DNA from: Rhynchonema sp. JSB1_4
Taxonomy: Eukaryota > Nematoda > Chromadorea > Monhysterida > Xyalidae
Assembly: GCA_030248065.1 (NCBI GenBank)
Contig: JASAMV010004795.1
Coordinates: forward strand, 1 to 64,000
DNA length: 64,000 nt
Direction of reading: 5' to 3'
The notes below the pieces were generated by a model. The model did not search any database. It was not told the origin of the DNA and saw only the letters and a program-made list of their open reading frames with translations. Each line of letters begins with the position of its first letter. Within the stretch, counting starts at the first letter, position 1. A program made the translations under genes and the position numbers. Of the stretch, positions 23,371-55,297 are shown one piece after another.

Positions 23371-24927
23371 ATTGATGCGCGAAGACCTTAAGCGCACGGT
23401 ACTGAAATACTAGCCAGAATATACATAGTATTATTAACGCCGTTGTACCCTATCGTGTTCGTTAGTGCAAGCCAGCAAGCGTTTTACATGGTCTTGAAGA
23501 TGAGCAGTAGGACTGCACGGTTGGACTAACGGCAAAACCAGACGATTTCTTGCAAAAAGCCCCAAAGCTGAAAAGCTAATTTCAGCAAATTTTCCCCAGT
23601 CTAATCATCCAGCTTACAACTGTGCTTGCCTTCAAAATTATGATACTGGAGAAGGCCAAATCAGCCCCCTCCCGCCGATTAAGTCCCAAGTAAGGGCCTG
23701 TTCGGAAAATTTTCCGCATAAGCCCCATCTATGTTCATTTTCTGCGGTGCTTTACATAGGGGGGCTTATTTTGGGAAATTACTGTTTTTGGAAATCTCAG
23801 GTCCGATATGTGTCCCAAAAAAATAAGCCCCCAGGGGACTCATTACCGAGGGTACGACGCACGAATTAAACTTAAACTCCAAAAAGCTGAGTAAAGTTTT
23901 CCAAAAACAGCCACACATCCATACTTTTGCAATGTATTATACAGACGCACACAGTGCATTCGTATTATTGATCAAACTTGCTTGATCTGATATCTGAGAC
24001 AGAGAGTGAGAGAGTCAAGGTCACAGAATGCATGCACTCAAGTTTATCCGTTGGTTACACCATGCATTTCAAGTTTATCCGTTGGTTGCACCATCCATTA
24101 TGCATTTGTGTGCTGCTACACTGATGACACTGCATGTTGAATATAGAAATCTTGGGTACACCTCGAGATAAACGTTTGACATTTATTCATGCCGTACCGC
24201 GGATACCCACTTTCGACAGTAATTTCCATTGCCATTTTGTTAAGGTCATGCAGTGTTAGTGGTGGGATGTATGTATATTTTGTCGCGTGCGGAGGAAACG
24301 AAATAACGAAGACATTTTTGGCGACTAACGTGTTGCGGTGTTTTTATGCAAAACATACACAAATTGCGCGCATAATAATGGCACAGAACTGTGTGAAAAA
24401 ATTGGCACCAGAATCAAAAAATCATCGAATAAAGAACAAGAACAACACATCCACCGGACATCGATAATTCAAGAACACCTGGAATTATTTATAGTGACCC
24501 GACAGCAAAACGCAGTCACACATGGCATATCACGAAACAGTCAAAATTATTTATGGATAGTATTTGTCGTGGTTGACTTCGTCCGGGTTTCAATCGAGGT
24601 GGCAAAAAAGGATACAGTGCATCTGGTCATATGATTAGTGCCAGGGAATTCCACGTAAGGTCCCATAGGACACATTTGGCAGTCTCTGATTCGAGGACGA
24701 CAAACTGCCTCGCATTACTACGGCCTGCCCTCTTAATAGAACCCGATAGTTTGCTCACCATCGTGAGTATCCACTGTGGAGAACATGTAATTAGAGGGTT
24801 GACCGTATACGTGTATTACCATCGAAACGTTGGCAACCAAACTGGGCTTTATACGTCGTACTGTGGTCAAATCACGTCGTCAAATCACATGCATTATTTC
24901 TCGCGCTCATTTGTGCTCATGTATATA
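23371..24927. other. Intergenic, upstream of HHAT
   Basis: The 5' flank of the minus-strand HHAT gene. Short frames only, no gene recognised. Confidence 0.45.
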
Positions 24928-25100
24928 AACTACACCAACATGAGCTCGATTTCGCAGCTGGCAGAGTAGCAAAACATTCTGACGTGGCTGCTGATTTGGA
25001 ACATGTTACACGTTGAAGAAGACAAAGTGGAGCTCGATGATTTTCTCTTTCTATCCGTTTACACACCACGTTCGAAATCTGGCCCGTGTTGGTGTAGTTT
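24928..25100. mobile_element. MITE, CCAACACGAGCCCG family, copy A
   Basis: The inverted ends AAACTACACCAACATGAGCT / GGCCCGTGTTGGTGTAGTTT enclose GACGTGGCTGCTGATTTGG and GATGATTTTCTCTTTCT, which are shared with copies at 27664-27846, 28057-28415 and 39729-39905. A half copy is at 57122-57165. Non-coding. Confidence 0.8.
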
Positions 25101-26661
25101 GCCTTCATTATTGCTTGATTTGACGACTTGGATCTGACGACCGTACCAGCAGCCACAAAATGTTGTGGTACACTATACAGGTCTACAACTGCGTTTACAA
25201 CATTTCATTGAATATCAACAGTCGCCCCTAGTGAACGAGAATACACGTTCCTTCCTCATGAAGCCCCTGATGAACGGTCGATGTTTACAAACCGGTGCCC
25301 CGGATACCAAGCGACACGAGCGTCCGCCGACGGCCGAAAAATTGAACCCGGCGCATTCGTGCATGCGCGCACAACACGCACGTTTGCAGTCGAGAGGGGA
25401 TTTGACTTGGAAGAGCTGGAAAAAAAGAAAATCAGAATACCAGTGCCATGCCAATTGCACAGTGTTCTATTTCACAGATGGGTTGTGCACCAGGTCATCG
25501 TCAGTGCTCGAACACACAAGATATCGCACTCACAGATTGGTGTGGTGCTTTTCGCGTGAAAACTTGACTTCTTACCTGTTTGCGCAAATGCTGGCGTAGC
25601 ATACTCCAGTACGGTGTATGACGGGTCCATTCCCACGGACTCGGGGGGGGGGCAAAAAACTAGTGCATTCATGATAATTTTGCCCAAAAAAGCACCCAGA
25701 CTCACAGTTCTCTCACAAATGAAGTGTGATATTTTAACACTCTACCAAGTGTTATTTTCAAAACAACACACGATTGTTAAAAACGACACCATGAAGTGCG
25801 TAAAAGAAGACAGTGTTAATTCTGTCAAATTTACTGTTCAATGTGTCCAGAGGCTTTCATATATGTACAAAAACAGTTCCGGCTGTCCAGTGATGTCACA
25901 AACCTCTCCATTTATGAGATCGGCACCAACAACTTTCTTTCCGTGGGTAAGGGTCCACATACCATGGTTAGCACAGCTGCAAGAATGATACATAATAAGG
26001 CTCAAGCTCGGTGCTGCACGTCAAAGCCTCAAAAAGTCAGGCTCAGACTTCAGTGTTTTAGGGACAAATGAGCAGCCCTAAAAAGATTTAATGCTGGCCG
26101 ACCTTTCAATCTCTTGTTCCGATGGTCTGCTTGGCTGATCTTCATTTCTGGACGAGCACTTGGGATCGCTGGGTTGGTGGAAAGCTGAAGGTTATGTTGG
26201 CGGGCATTTGCGTCAGGTCGTAACTCATCACGCATGCCCTCGGTTGATGGTATGACGTCATCGGGTCCCAGCAACAAAACGGACGGTGATGTTCGCCTTC
26301 AGTAATCCCGATCCGCATGGGCAAACATTCTCATATGTGCCAAGAATAATGCAGATTTACGTTAGGTTTCCGGTCTTTTCAGGCTTTCAGATCCGATCAC
26401 TGGCGTAAGCCCTACACGACGTAGGCCACCCTGCTAATGAGGGAAATCGATTATATTCTCAACCTTAACAGATAAGTAGGTACTTTTATGACCACATCAC
26501 GACACTTTTGACCTTTCGACCCCCGGACGTGATATTCACAAAAACTTCACCTGGATGTGGCATTAGAGCTAGAAAACAGTGCGAAGGTACCCTATCATAT
26601 TTGATACGTTTTGCAAGTATGCTGGATTTTTTGTTTTGGGCTGGACAAGATCAGAGCAAAT
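25101..26661. other. Intergenic, no gene recognised
   Basis: Between MITE copy A and the 3' end of the protease gene. It contains one copy of the short dispersed repeat (25474-25513) and no supportable exon. Confidence 0.45.
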
Positions 26662-29600
26662 TCATTTAGCGCATCCGGAGGCTGAAAGTGGAAAATTTTC
26701 CACTTAAAGCAGCCGAGAACTCCCGATTCGGGGAGGGGGTTGAAGTGGAAATTCCGGCGCGAACATTATTAGAGTGAGAGTGTTTGACCAGCGGCAGATT
26801 CGGGGGTCAAATACTAAAGCCCTCATTAATCCCTCGCAACTCATACCACTCATGTTAATATTGTCCTGTATGAAGTCGCAGTAATGCCTGACATTGGTGG
26901 CCACCCATGGTTTCCTGTCGCAATACGCGTAGTCGCCCGTCTCGTCTGACCAACTGATCAGACCCACCAGTTTCTGATGTTCGATTTCTTCGCTCACACA
27001 CGTCACACCTGCGCCCTCGTCGCCCTTGAAACATCAGGGTACAACAGCCTCTACACTGGTCAAAATTAGTGGATGGTCCAAGTCTATCACCAGATGCGTC
27101 CGAGAAGCTTGTGAAAACGTGCAAAGTCCGCGTGCCTAGCGTTTGCGTGCACGAGAGGCTGATGATGCACACGGGATGACTAAAAACGTGTCTCGTGTAC
27201 ATGAAGACGAAGCCTTAGTTTGTGAACTTATTTTTCATCGTATTTAGCAAGCGGGGTTCAAGTGGACAGCAGCTTTGACCAGCGCGAAGTTTCTTCTCCA
27301 ATTATACAAGATGAACAAACTTTGCGCTGATCAAAAGTCATGCTCCGCTACAACAGCTCATGCATACACTTGTAATTTAAAAAGTTAGTCAGACCACACC
27401 TTGCAAGCATTCTGTTCCGAGTCATACGGATCGAAGTATCCAGTGCAGAAGGTGGTCTGCGGATCGAAATTCTGGAACAAATTGCCGCACAGTTTCGCGC
27501 TCATCAACTTCAGCTTACGAACGGCGTTCAGTTTTCTGCTCGTGTCGCCATCTGAAGATGCGAAATTCATTGATTAGAATTATATTTTCATCAAAGCTAA
27601 ACAATTCAAAAGGGGCCTCGAAACGGCTCACAAGTGAGACGGGAGAACAATTTGTACATACAGGCAAACTTCGCCAACACGAGCCCGATTTCGGAGGTGG
27701 TGTGCTTGCAAAACGCAAAGAAAGAGAAAATCATCATGCCCTCCCGTTGTATTCTACAACGTGTAACATTTCCCAAATCAGCAGCCATGCATGAATGTTT
27801 CACTGATTTGCCACCTCCGGAATCGGGCTCGTGTTGGCGTAGTGTTACTATACATAGTTTGATTGGCCAACTGTTTTTTTAAAATAACACGTTGCAAGCC
27901 TGACGTTGAACAAAGCCAACCGTTTAATTGCGAGGTTGGAGACCAAACTGCTGTTCACTACATATGAGGAAGAGATATTCACTCATGGAGCTTTATTTCA
28001 GAGAGGGACGACTGCATTGATATGTCAACCACACGAACAGGGCCGGCTGTAAAGGCAAACTGCGCCAGCCAACACGAGCCCGATTTCGGAGGTGTTGTGC
28101 TCACAAAACGAACAGAAAGAGAAAATCATCACGCGCCCCGTTGTATTCAACGTGTAGCATTTCCCAAATCAGCAGCCACGTATACTCTGACAATTCTTTT
28201 GGGAGAAACTTTTCAACCGCGTTGCCTGATCCGTAAAGCGCATGGATACGTGCACTGGCTATAGCGGTCACGTGACTTCTGTAGCCAGTGCACGCATAAC
28301 GCGCTTTACGGATCAGGCAACGCGTTTGAAAAGTTTTTCCCAAAAGAATTGTCAGAGAATACATATGAATGTTTCACTGATCTGCCACCTCCGAATTCGG
28401 GCTCGTGTTGTCGCAATGTCACTTTACCTCTATTCTTGCCCCACGCGGCCATCATGCATTGCACTTTCGGTGCGTATTCATCACTTTCGACCTCTGTGGT
28501 CGGCAGGCACACCGGTTTGACTTGTGTGTGTTGTCGCAGGTCAATGGGACAGGCCAATTCCAATATCGCTATGTCGTGCTGGTACGCGTGTTTGGTGTTG
28601 TCCGGCCGGTCGAAGGCTGGATGTCGCACAACCTGAGTGCAGGGGGTAAGATGTGTGCAGCCAGATTCTTTAGGTGTGTTATGCGGTACCATATGACATG
28701 CGGACTGAATCCAGCTACTGTTTGCATATTGAGCCTGAGGATAGCCTTAAATTTTGGCTCAGGCTTAACGCCACAGACCAGCCCACTTGTAAACCCAGCA
28801 AGTGTTAGCTCAATGGCTAAACACTACTGTGCGCCAGCTCATCTGCAGTACATGGTCAAAAGCCCAATGCCTATAACGATATACTATAGATATGTTTTCA
28901 AATAGTGGCGTCGGTTTTGCCTGAAAAAATCCACTCACATCAGACGTGTCCTCACCTAAACATATGAGGGGGGCGCAATGAGGAGAGCTCCGGTGGCACC
29001 AACCTTCTTGACAGCGCTGATATGCACAGCGCTAGGATGCGAGACTTCGTTAGGCAGAATACGTACGGACAAATGCTCGCTCTGCACCATTGATTTGGAC
29101 GTGGATTTACTGGACAAATTTAAAATAAAAATTTTAACGATTTTTTTGCAAAAAATTTAAAAATATGCTAACGGATCGATGAGTAGCGCGCTGGCAGTGG
29201 TTAATACATGCCGGTCACTGATCAGTGAACCGATGCGCGTTTGTATCTGTTGACCTTGGCCTGGAAGAAAAAGTTCTGATTTCATTTCAATTACATATGA
29301 CATTTTTTGATTCAACAAAACATCCATGTCTAACCGGAGGTGACGTTAATGTGAACGGTCCACGGGAATTGCTCCGGTTCGGTGGGCTCGCCGTTCCAAG
29401 CCCGTTTATGCCGGCCGAATCTGCCCCCAACTGACCACGGATGTCGTTGCGGTACCTCACCACAATCTGTAAAAAGTGCAGTGTGGATATGGGTTGGTGG
29501 TACTCTCTGAGATATTTTCAACGTTTTTTTGCAGAATTCTGTGAAATTTTACAGAAACGTTGTGTGATCACAATATTTTGTTGTGAAGTGACAAAAGCTG

Positions 29601-32466
29601 ACCGATGCCTGGCACGTGATAGTTTTATTGAGAATTCCTCATTATTTTTAATTCTGTGGAAGAAATGCTCATGATTTAGAGACAGATATAACGTCCCAGA
29701 AACACAACTTTCTGTTCTTAAAAATTGCTTCGTTGTACCTTCAAATAGGCTCTGTAACTGTTCCGCAACACTGCACTTGGGTTGACAGTATCGCTTGTTG
29801 ATATCGTATATGTCGTATTTGCTCAGGTATTCACTGTATCCAAACGTGACGCCTTTGTAGGGATCTAAAAAAATGATTGCGTATACTTCAAGTGTTGAAT
29901 ATACAATACAATATGAATGGCACTGGATATCATCGTATGTTCATGGACACGGTATATCAGGCACTCATTTGAAAAAAATTAATGCCGTATATTTGAAAAT
30001 AAATGCAAATATTTTGCACGAGTATACCTTTTGCTTCGATGGTCTTCTCTCCAGCGGCATTGAACGCAAATTCATCATAGTGGGTAACTGATTTGAAATC
30101 GTACTCGTGTTCACAGACCAACGCGTTCGAATTGATTGCGAAACTGCCCCGCTCGTTTACGTTGATGTTTTGCCACAGGATGTTTATATATTTGTCGCTG
30201 AAACATCAGTGGGGTGCTATGTGTTACAATATGAAACACAAAACAAGTGGACTTGGCGGGTGGTGTGATCCAAATGTGAACATTGTGTTCAACCATCAAG
30301 GAGGATCAACATTAGAAAACGATGTAATCATTGAAACATTGTGCTTTTGAACAACACAAAAACCACACCTCCTTCTGAGAGAGAATTTCCATCCACTCAC
30401 CGCACCCTCCTGTTGTGTTCATGCATGAATCCCAAGGCATGTTGTATTTCGTGCACGACCTTCATCGGTTCATTATGGTCACCGCCGCCAAAACAAGCGT
30501 CGTTGAGGTAGATCTTCTGCACGCCGCCCTGTCTACCCAGTGCACTGCTGCACACGTTGTTCTTTTCGAATTCGATCAGTGCTGGCGGCCTGCAGCTAGG
30601 CTGAACCGGTTTACATAGTTTAGTCTACCCTCTTTGCACTTTTCGGTTTTGCACATGAAAAAGGGTCCATTTTCGGTCACCACTAATGAAGAGTATTCAC
30701 TGCGTAGAGTCACAATTAGGAGATTAGGTACATGGAGAACTAAAATATCACCTAAAATATTCATTATGTTTATGTTCCCTTATGTGTTGAGGGTCACAAC
30801 AAAAAAGATCAATATGAGTTGTGCAGCATGTTTTTGGTTGCCCGTTTCGACCTGCTCTCGCAGACGGGCGGTGGACCAAGTCATCGTCAGTATGAATGCA
30901 CCAGATGACACCAAAAACAACAACACGGGCTGGTTTTATGTTCAAGTGCACTGTAGTGAGGAATACAAGACGTGACGACTTACGGTCGGTCGGCATTCAG
31001 AGCGCTGACAAACTTGATACAGGTGGCTGGCTTGCCACTGTCATCACGCGACTTGGTGTAGTCGGCCATGGCAAGTATGATTTGACGAAGTTGCAGGCTT
31101 GTGAAGTCACCTTTTTTTATCTGTGCGGAAAATAATGTACAGTTTAGTCTTCCTGAGATCAGGATGACCTGTAAGGGGTTGGGAAACCATCTTAAAGTTA
31201 TAAGCCATCTGTAAGGGCGAACTTAGGTTAAATCCGGAATCCGGAAATAATTTGCATGCAAAAATACAAAACATTTCAGGGCTCCGGAAATATTTCCGGA
31301 AAACGCAAAACTTTACATGCAAAAATATTGCGTTTTCCGGAAATATTTCCGGATTCCGGTTTCCGGATTCAACCTAAGCCCGCGCTAATGTGTGCCACCA
31401 TTTTATACTGTGTGCCACCATTTTAACAGAAATTTGTGATTCTAAATTGTTAAAAAACGACGCAACCTTCCCAGAGAGGGGGCGTTGTTGTGAGATCCGC
31501 GTTGCCTGTTACTGTGGTGCGGGGATCAGGACATTATGAACAAACACAAATGAAAAAAATTTATTATATACTCAAGATTAAGCAAGTTAAGAAATAATCA
31601 GCTTAAAATAATGATGGAAACCAAATCTTTTCACCCACCCTGTATGGTATGGGCACTCTTCGTCCAGTCTCATCCGGTGGCCAGTACTTGGATGCATCCG
31701 CAATGGCGTCAGCAAAAACACCGCCTAGATCTTTAGCTGTATATTAACATAGGATGAATCAAAAGTTGTTTTCTTTTCATTTTATTTATCTTGTAAGCCT
31801 TTGTTCATGTTTCAAGACCATCAGTGCAAAAGTGGGTCACCTCTCGGTTTCGGTACGCTAGGATTGTGCATAGTGTCGCATTGTATGTCGCCCTCACACA
31901 GACTGGGCACGTGCACGTGTGGAGGGTGCGGCTTGGCTCGAAACGCAGTTGCCCCCTGAAATTAAAGGAAACTAACGATCAATTGCAAGTAGAAAAATAT
32001 CAGAAATGGAATAAAAACAGGGTATAAGAACTGTACAGCAAGGCTGCGCATTTTTTCCGAAGAGTTTTTCAATTTTTTGATTGTCAATGTGAACACTGGA
32101 AACCATGCCTTAGCATGGGGAAACTGTTTAAAAAATAGTGACAATAATTTACCGCGTCCATCGGCGGTGCACGTTGTTTCTGGGACTCGAACTGAAGTTT
32201 GTGATACTCGAAGTTGCGCGCAACGTCATCGATTTCTGCCTCCGTAAAGCCGATGTATTCTTGCTTGGCCTGAAGGTAAGGTTGAATCGTAGCCAAACAC
32301 ATTGTTGGGCTGGGCTATTGAGAGGCTGTACGTTATTGTACAGCCACTAACATGGCCCGAAAACAGCACAGACAAAGCTTCGAATTTTACAACTTACATT
32401 CGTTTTCGGTGGCAGGAAGCCAAGCAAATAATAATAGCAAATAATAATCTTGGTCGTTATGATCAT
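26662..32466 (-). CDS. Astacin metalloprotease fused to trypsin-like protease homologue
   Basis: Fifteen exons (minus): 32398-32466, 32153-32269, 31841-31955, 31639-31736, 30984-31120, 30401-30589, 30028-30197, 29739-29864, 29335-29466, 29173-29260, 29004-29109, 28428-28632, 27400-27551, 26847-27024 and 26662-26681. All phases agree; 633 aa. A signal peptide (MIITTKIIICYYYLL) is followed by a prodomain, then an astacin domain with TCIKFV, the zinc site HEIQHALGFMHE (His225, Glu226, His229, His235) and SVTHY (Met-turn Met replaced by Thr280, Tyr282 kept). An S1-type domain starts at DCGEVP (341) with AWNGEPTEPEQFPWTV. Its His57 position is Ser408 (LTTASALL), Asp469 is kept (HDIAILEL) and the Ser195 position is Glu571 (GDEGAG). 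So it is predicted to be a secreted zinc peptidase with an inactive protease-like tail. The fusion rests on the phase-matched junction 29739/29466. The last tiny exon is the weakest part. Two genes read as one is the main alternative. Confidence 0.85.
27664..27846. mobile_element. MITE, CCAACACGAGCCCG family, copy B
   Basis: Ends CAAACTTCGCCAACACGAGC and GGGCTCGTGTTGGCGTAGTG. The interior is shared with the other copies (GAAAATCATCATG, ACGTGTAACATTTCCCAAAT). It lies in intron 12 of the protease gene, beside copy C in the same orientation. Confidence 0.85.
28057..28415. mobile_element. MITE copy C, split by a second hairpin element
   Basis: The left half (28057-28180) and right half (28362-28415) match copies A, B and D. 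Between them sits an unrelated hairpin (28181-28361). The right end lies 12 bp from the splice donor of protease exon 12 (donor GT at 28427-28426). Confidence 0.8.
28181..28361. mobile_element. Hairpin element nested in MITE copy C
   Basis: Arms 28181-28261 and 28282-28361 are near-perfect reverse complements (TATACTCTGACAATTCTTTT ... AAAAGAATTGTCAGAGAATA; GCGTTGCCTGATCCGTAAAG). The loop is about 20 bp. Confidence 0.85.
31212..31386. mobile_element. Inverted-repeat element rich in CCGGAAAT
   Basis: The left end AGGGCGAACTTAGGTTAAAT is complementary to the right end ATTCAACCTAAGCCCGCGCT with mismatches. The interior repeats TTCCGGAAATATTTCCGG and TTGCATGCAAAAATA. The same left terminus appears again at 62501. 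It lies in the intron between exons 4 and 5 of the protease gene. Confidence 0.7.
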
Positions 32467-33783
32467 GATGCCTGAATAATTACTGTGCACAGGGAAAGTG
32501 CGGGAACGTAATGAAGGTTCTGAAAGATCGAAATGAATAAAGTACTCATCTAGATATTCTGGTCAAAAGTGGTTTTAAGTTGGCAATTTCGTGCTTCCGA
32601 TACCATTAGGTGCAATATACCAACTCAACTATCCAACATGAAATAAACCTTCAACACAAACGGCACTTTCTTGAATTATGCACAAGTGGAATTATATGAC
32701 AAGCACAAGAATTATATGATGGAGTTTGGAGTTTTCCACGTGTGCGTCTCATTGCACCAATGCGGTTTACTAACAGAAACAGCAAATTAAGGTGCACAGT
32801 TCATTTTCTGTTACAAAAAATGCCAGCGTACATACTTCTGTCTTAACAAACATATTGACAAGTAATTTTTATGTGCGAATAATTTGCGTGCAATATATTG
32901 TGTCTCCGCCACCTACGCGAAGGTATAGGAATAAAATGGGTTGACAACTTCTCTTTTCACCACCGTAAGATGTGTTAATCGCAGGTCAAGCGTTCCAGAA
33001 AACTGTAATTACAAGACCAGACAACAACACAACCAAACAAAAATAATAAGGGAGCTGACCATTTTTTACATCATCAGCGGCGGCGGGCACACACGAAAAA
33101 CTGCTGAAAGAAAGCGGCAATTTGTCGTGCTTGGGAGAAGACCGGTTTCAGATTTGAAAAAGATGCGCCGGATTACACAGAATCCAGTTGGAACTTAGTC
33201 CTGGATCACGGTGTAGGCTCAGGCTCACGCATGCGCAGATATTTAGGCTTGAGTATTGTCTTTGGCTGAATACATGCGAAGCAGCACACCGTATTATACA
33301 TGATCAGTCTTCCTGGGAAACAGTCCTGTCCTGTGGAAGGCCACGCGGACTATGTTTAATCCGCTTTATTTTCAGACATGAAATCAGTCCCACCAGAGCC
33401 CTACACCGAACGAACTAGTGTGATGATAATCGGTCTTCCCGATCCCGATACACGGCACGGCACGACACAAAGTTCATCACAATATTGAATTTATCTGAAA
33501 CAGTCGGTTCAATTCAAAAGCAATCAAAAAGATTCGGTTTTTTTTGCGATGCACAGGTAAATTTTTTCAAAATCGATTTTCGTTCTTTCCCCCTTTTTGG
33601 TAGGTAAGTTGCATCATGCTTTTCTGAACGTTCCATTCAAATCTTGTGCTTATTTGGTTCAGATTCGTCACACATCGACTTGTGAAATTTGAATGGATTG
33701 AAAAATTAGGACAGATTTTGATTTAATAATTTTTTTGACCGATCGAATCGAACGAACAGGACCGGTCGGTCTCCGATCGATCA
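32467..33783. promoter_or_regulatory. Divergent intergenic region
   Basis: 1.3 kb separates the start codons of the protease gene (minus, 32466) and the poly(A) polymerase gene (plus, 33784), so any promoters for both must lie here or overlap the genes. No clear TATA box or CpG-like tract was identified by eye. Confidence 0.45.
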
Positions 33784-53982
<20,199 letters not shown>

Positions 53983-55297
53983 AACATCTGCTTGTTGTTT
54001 ATGTTCGTATGCAGGTATCCGTGTCTGTCTAGCACAGGGTTCCTGATAATGGATTTTTCGTTATGATATGTGCGTATCTGCCTACTTGACGGCCCTTCTT
54101 GACCTACCACCCTGTTGTGTTGTTGTCGTTTGATTTTTGTAAAAAAAAATTTTGATCTTGCCCGATATGAAGTGAGGTAACTGACTTTTGTCCGGTTTTC
54201 CTAACGGGTTGTATGCCTGTGCTGTGCGTGAAACGTCAGCGCATTTTGATAAGTGATTCACATTGTACTCTTGCCATATTTTACTGCTAGGCTGATGTTT
54301 CACGCTAGATGGGTGACATCTGATGAGAAAATGCACTTTGGCAGTTTTCGATTTTGTTCCCGGTCCGCGAATTTATCATTCATATTGATGTGTTGGGAAA
54401 CTCTGCACGACAACCGATAACTAAAGAGAAGGTATTCAATACCAGAATCCATTGTGAAACTTTATTCTGAATTTTCGCAATGGCCTGTATTTTAATAGCG
54501 TTCAATTTGCGAACTTTATTGATTGAGCTCAAATTTTCATTGTTTTTTATAATATATTTTGTGGGTATTGTCGAACTGTGTGTTTCTTTTGAGAAAATTC
54601 AAACCGAAAATCTATAAAAATACGGTTATTATGTGACTTTTCTGTGAGTTTTGCGTTCTATTACACAAATGTCTCGGTTGTCCGTTTGTGGTTCGCAGTT
54701 AAAATTTTTGCATTCTCTTGAACAAAATGTGATTCATTTCAGTTTTTATTTTTAAGCAGTAGTACCAGAACGGTGTGTTTTGTAAGTCAGTGTCGGCAAC
54801 TATTTGTCAGCTGTATTTTTTATGTTTCGTGCATGTTTTAGTCGTGTTTTCGCTGTTGAGTTGGTATTGATATCACCATGCAGTTTTATTCGTTGGTGTT
54901 TTTGCAGCAACTTTGCTGTGTTATTCCTTTTCACATTTTGCAGTTGAACCCAGTTTGATATGTGGTATGCGAACCGTGTGTGTGTGTATAATCACGTCGA
55001 TATGCATTTCGCGAATCAGTTTATCTGTAACGGTGTTTTTACAATAATGGAAACGAATTAATTAATTACTACTTCGCTGAACTTTTTTTGGAGATAAACG
55101 CACGCTTCTATCATGTTGATAAAAGGTTTTCAGAAAAGCGCCTGTGGTTCAATTCAGTTACATGGGCGTGTGGAACAATGGTGGTAACAACTCAATACCA
55201 GGACGGTTCTGAAAAAAAGCTGTCTTTTTTTACCAACAACGTAAAATGTATCAATTTTGGTCACCAAATTTGATCCCATGCAGGGCTCGTGATCAAA
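53983..55297. other. Intergenic between poly(A) polymerase and zinc-module gene
   Basis: AT-rich, no gene seen. The motif GTGAAACRTCAGCG appears on both strands (54229 and 54292). Confidence 0.5.

Noticed and set aside
24189..24467. 92-residue frame starting with a hydrophobic stretch
   Set aside because: No splice partners, no recognisable domain, and overlapping frames of similar quality.
28805..28835. TAGCTCAATGGCTAAAC, similar to a tRNA box A
   Set aside because: No box B at the right distance and no cloverleaf.
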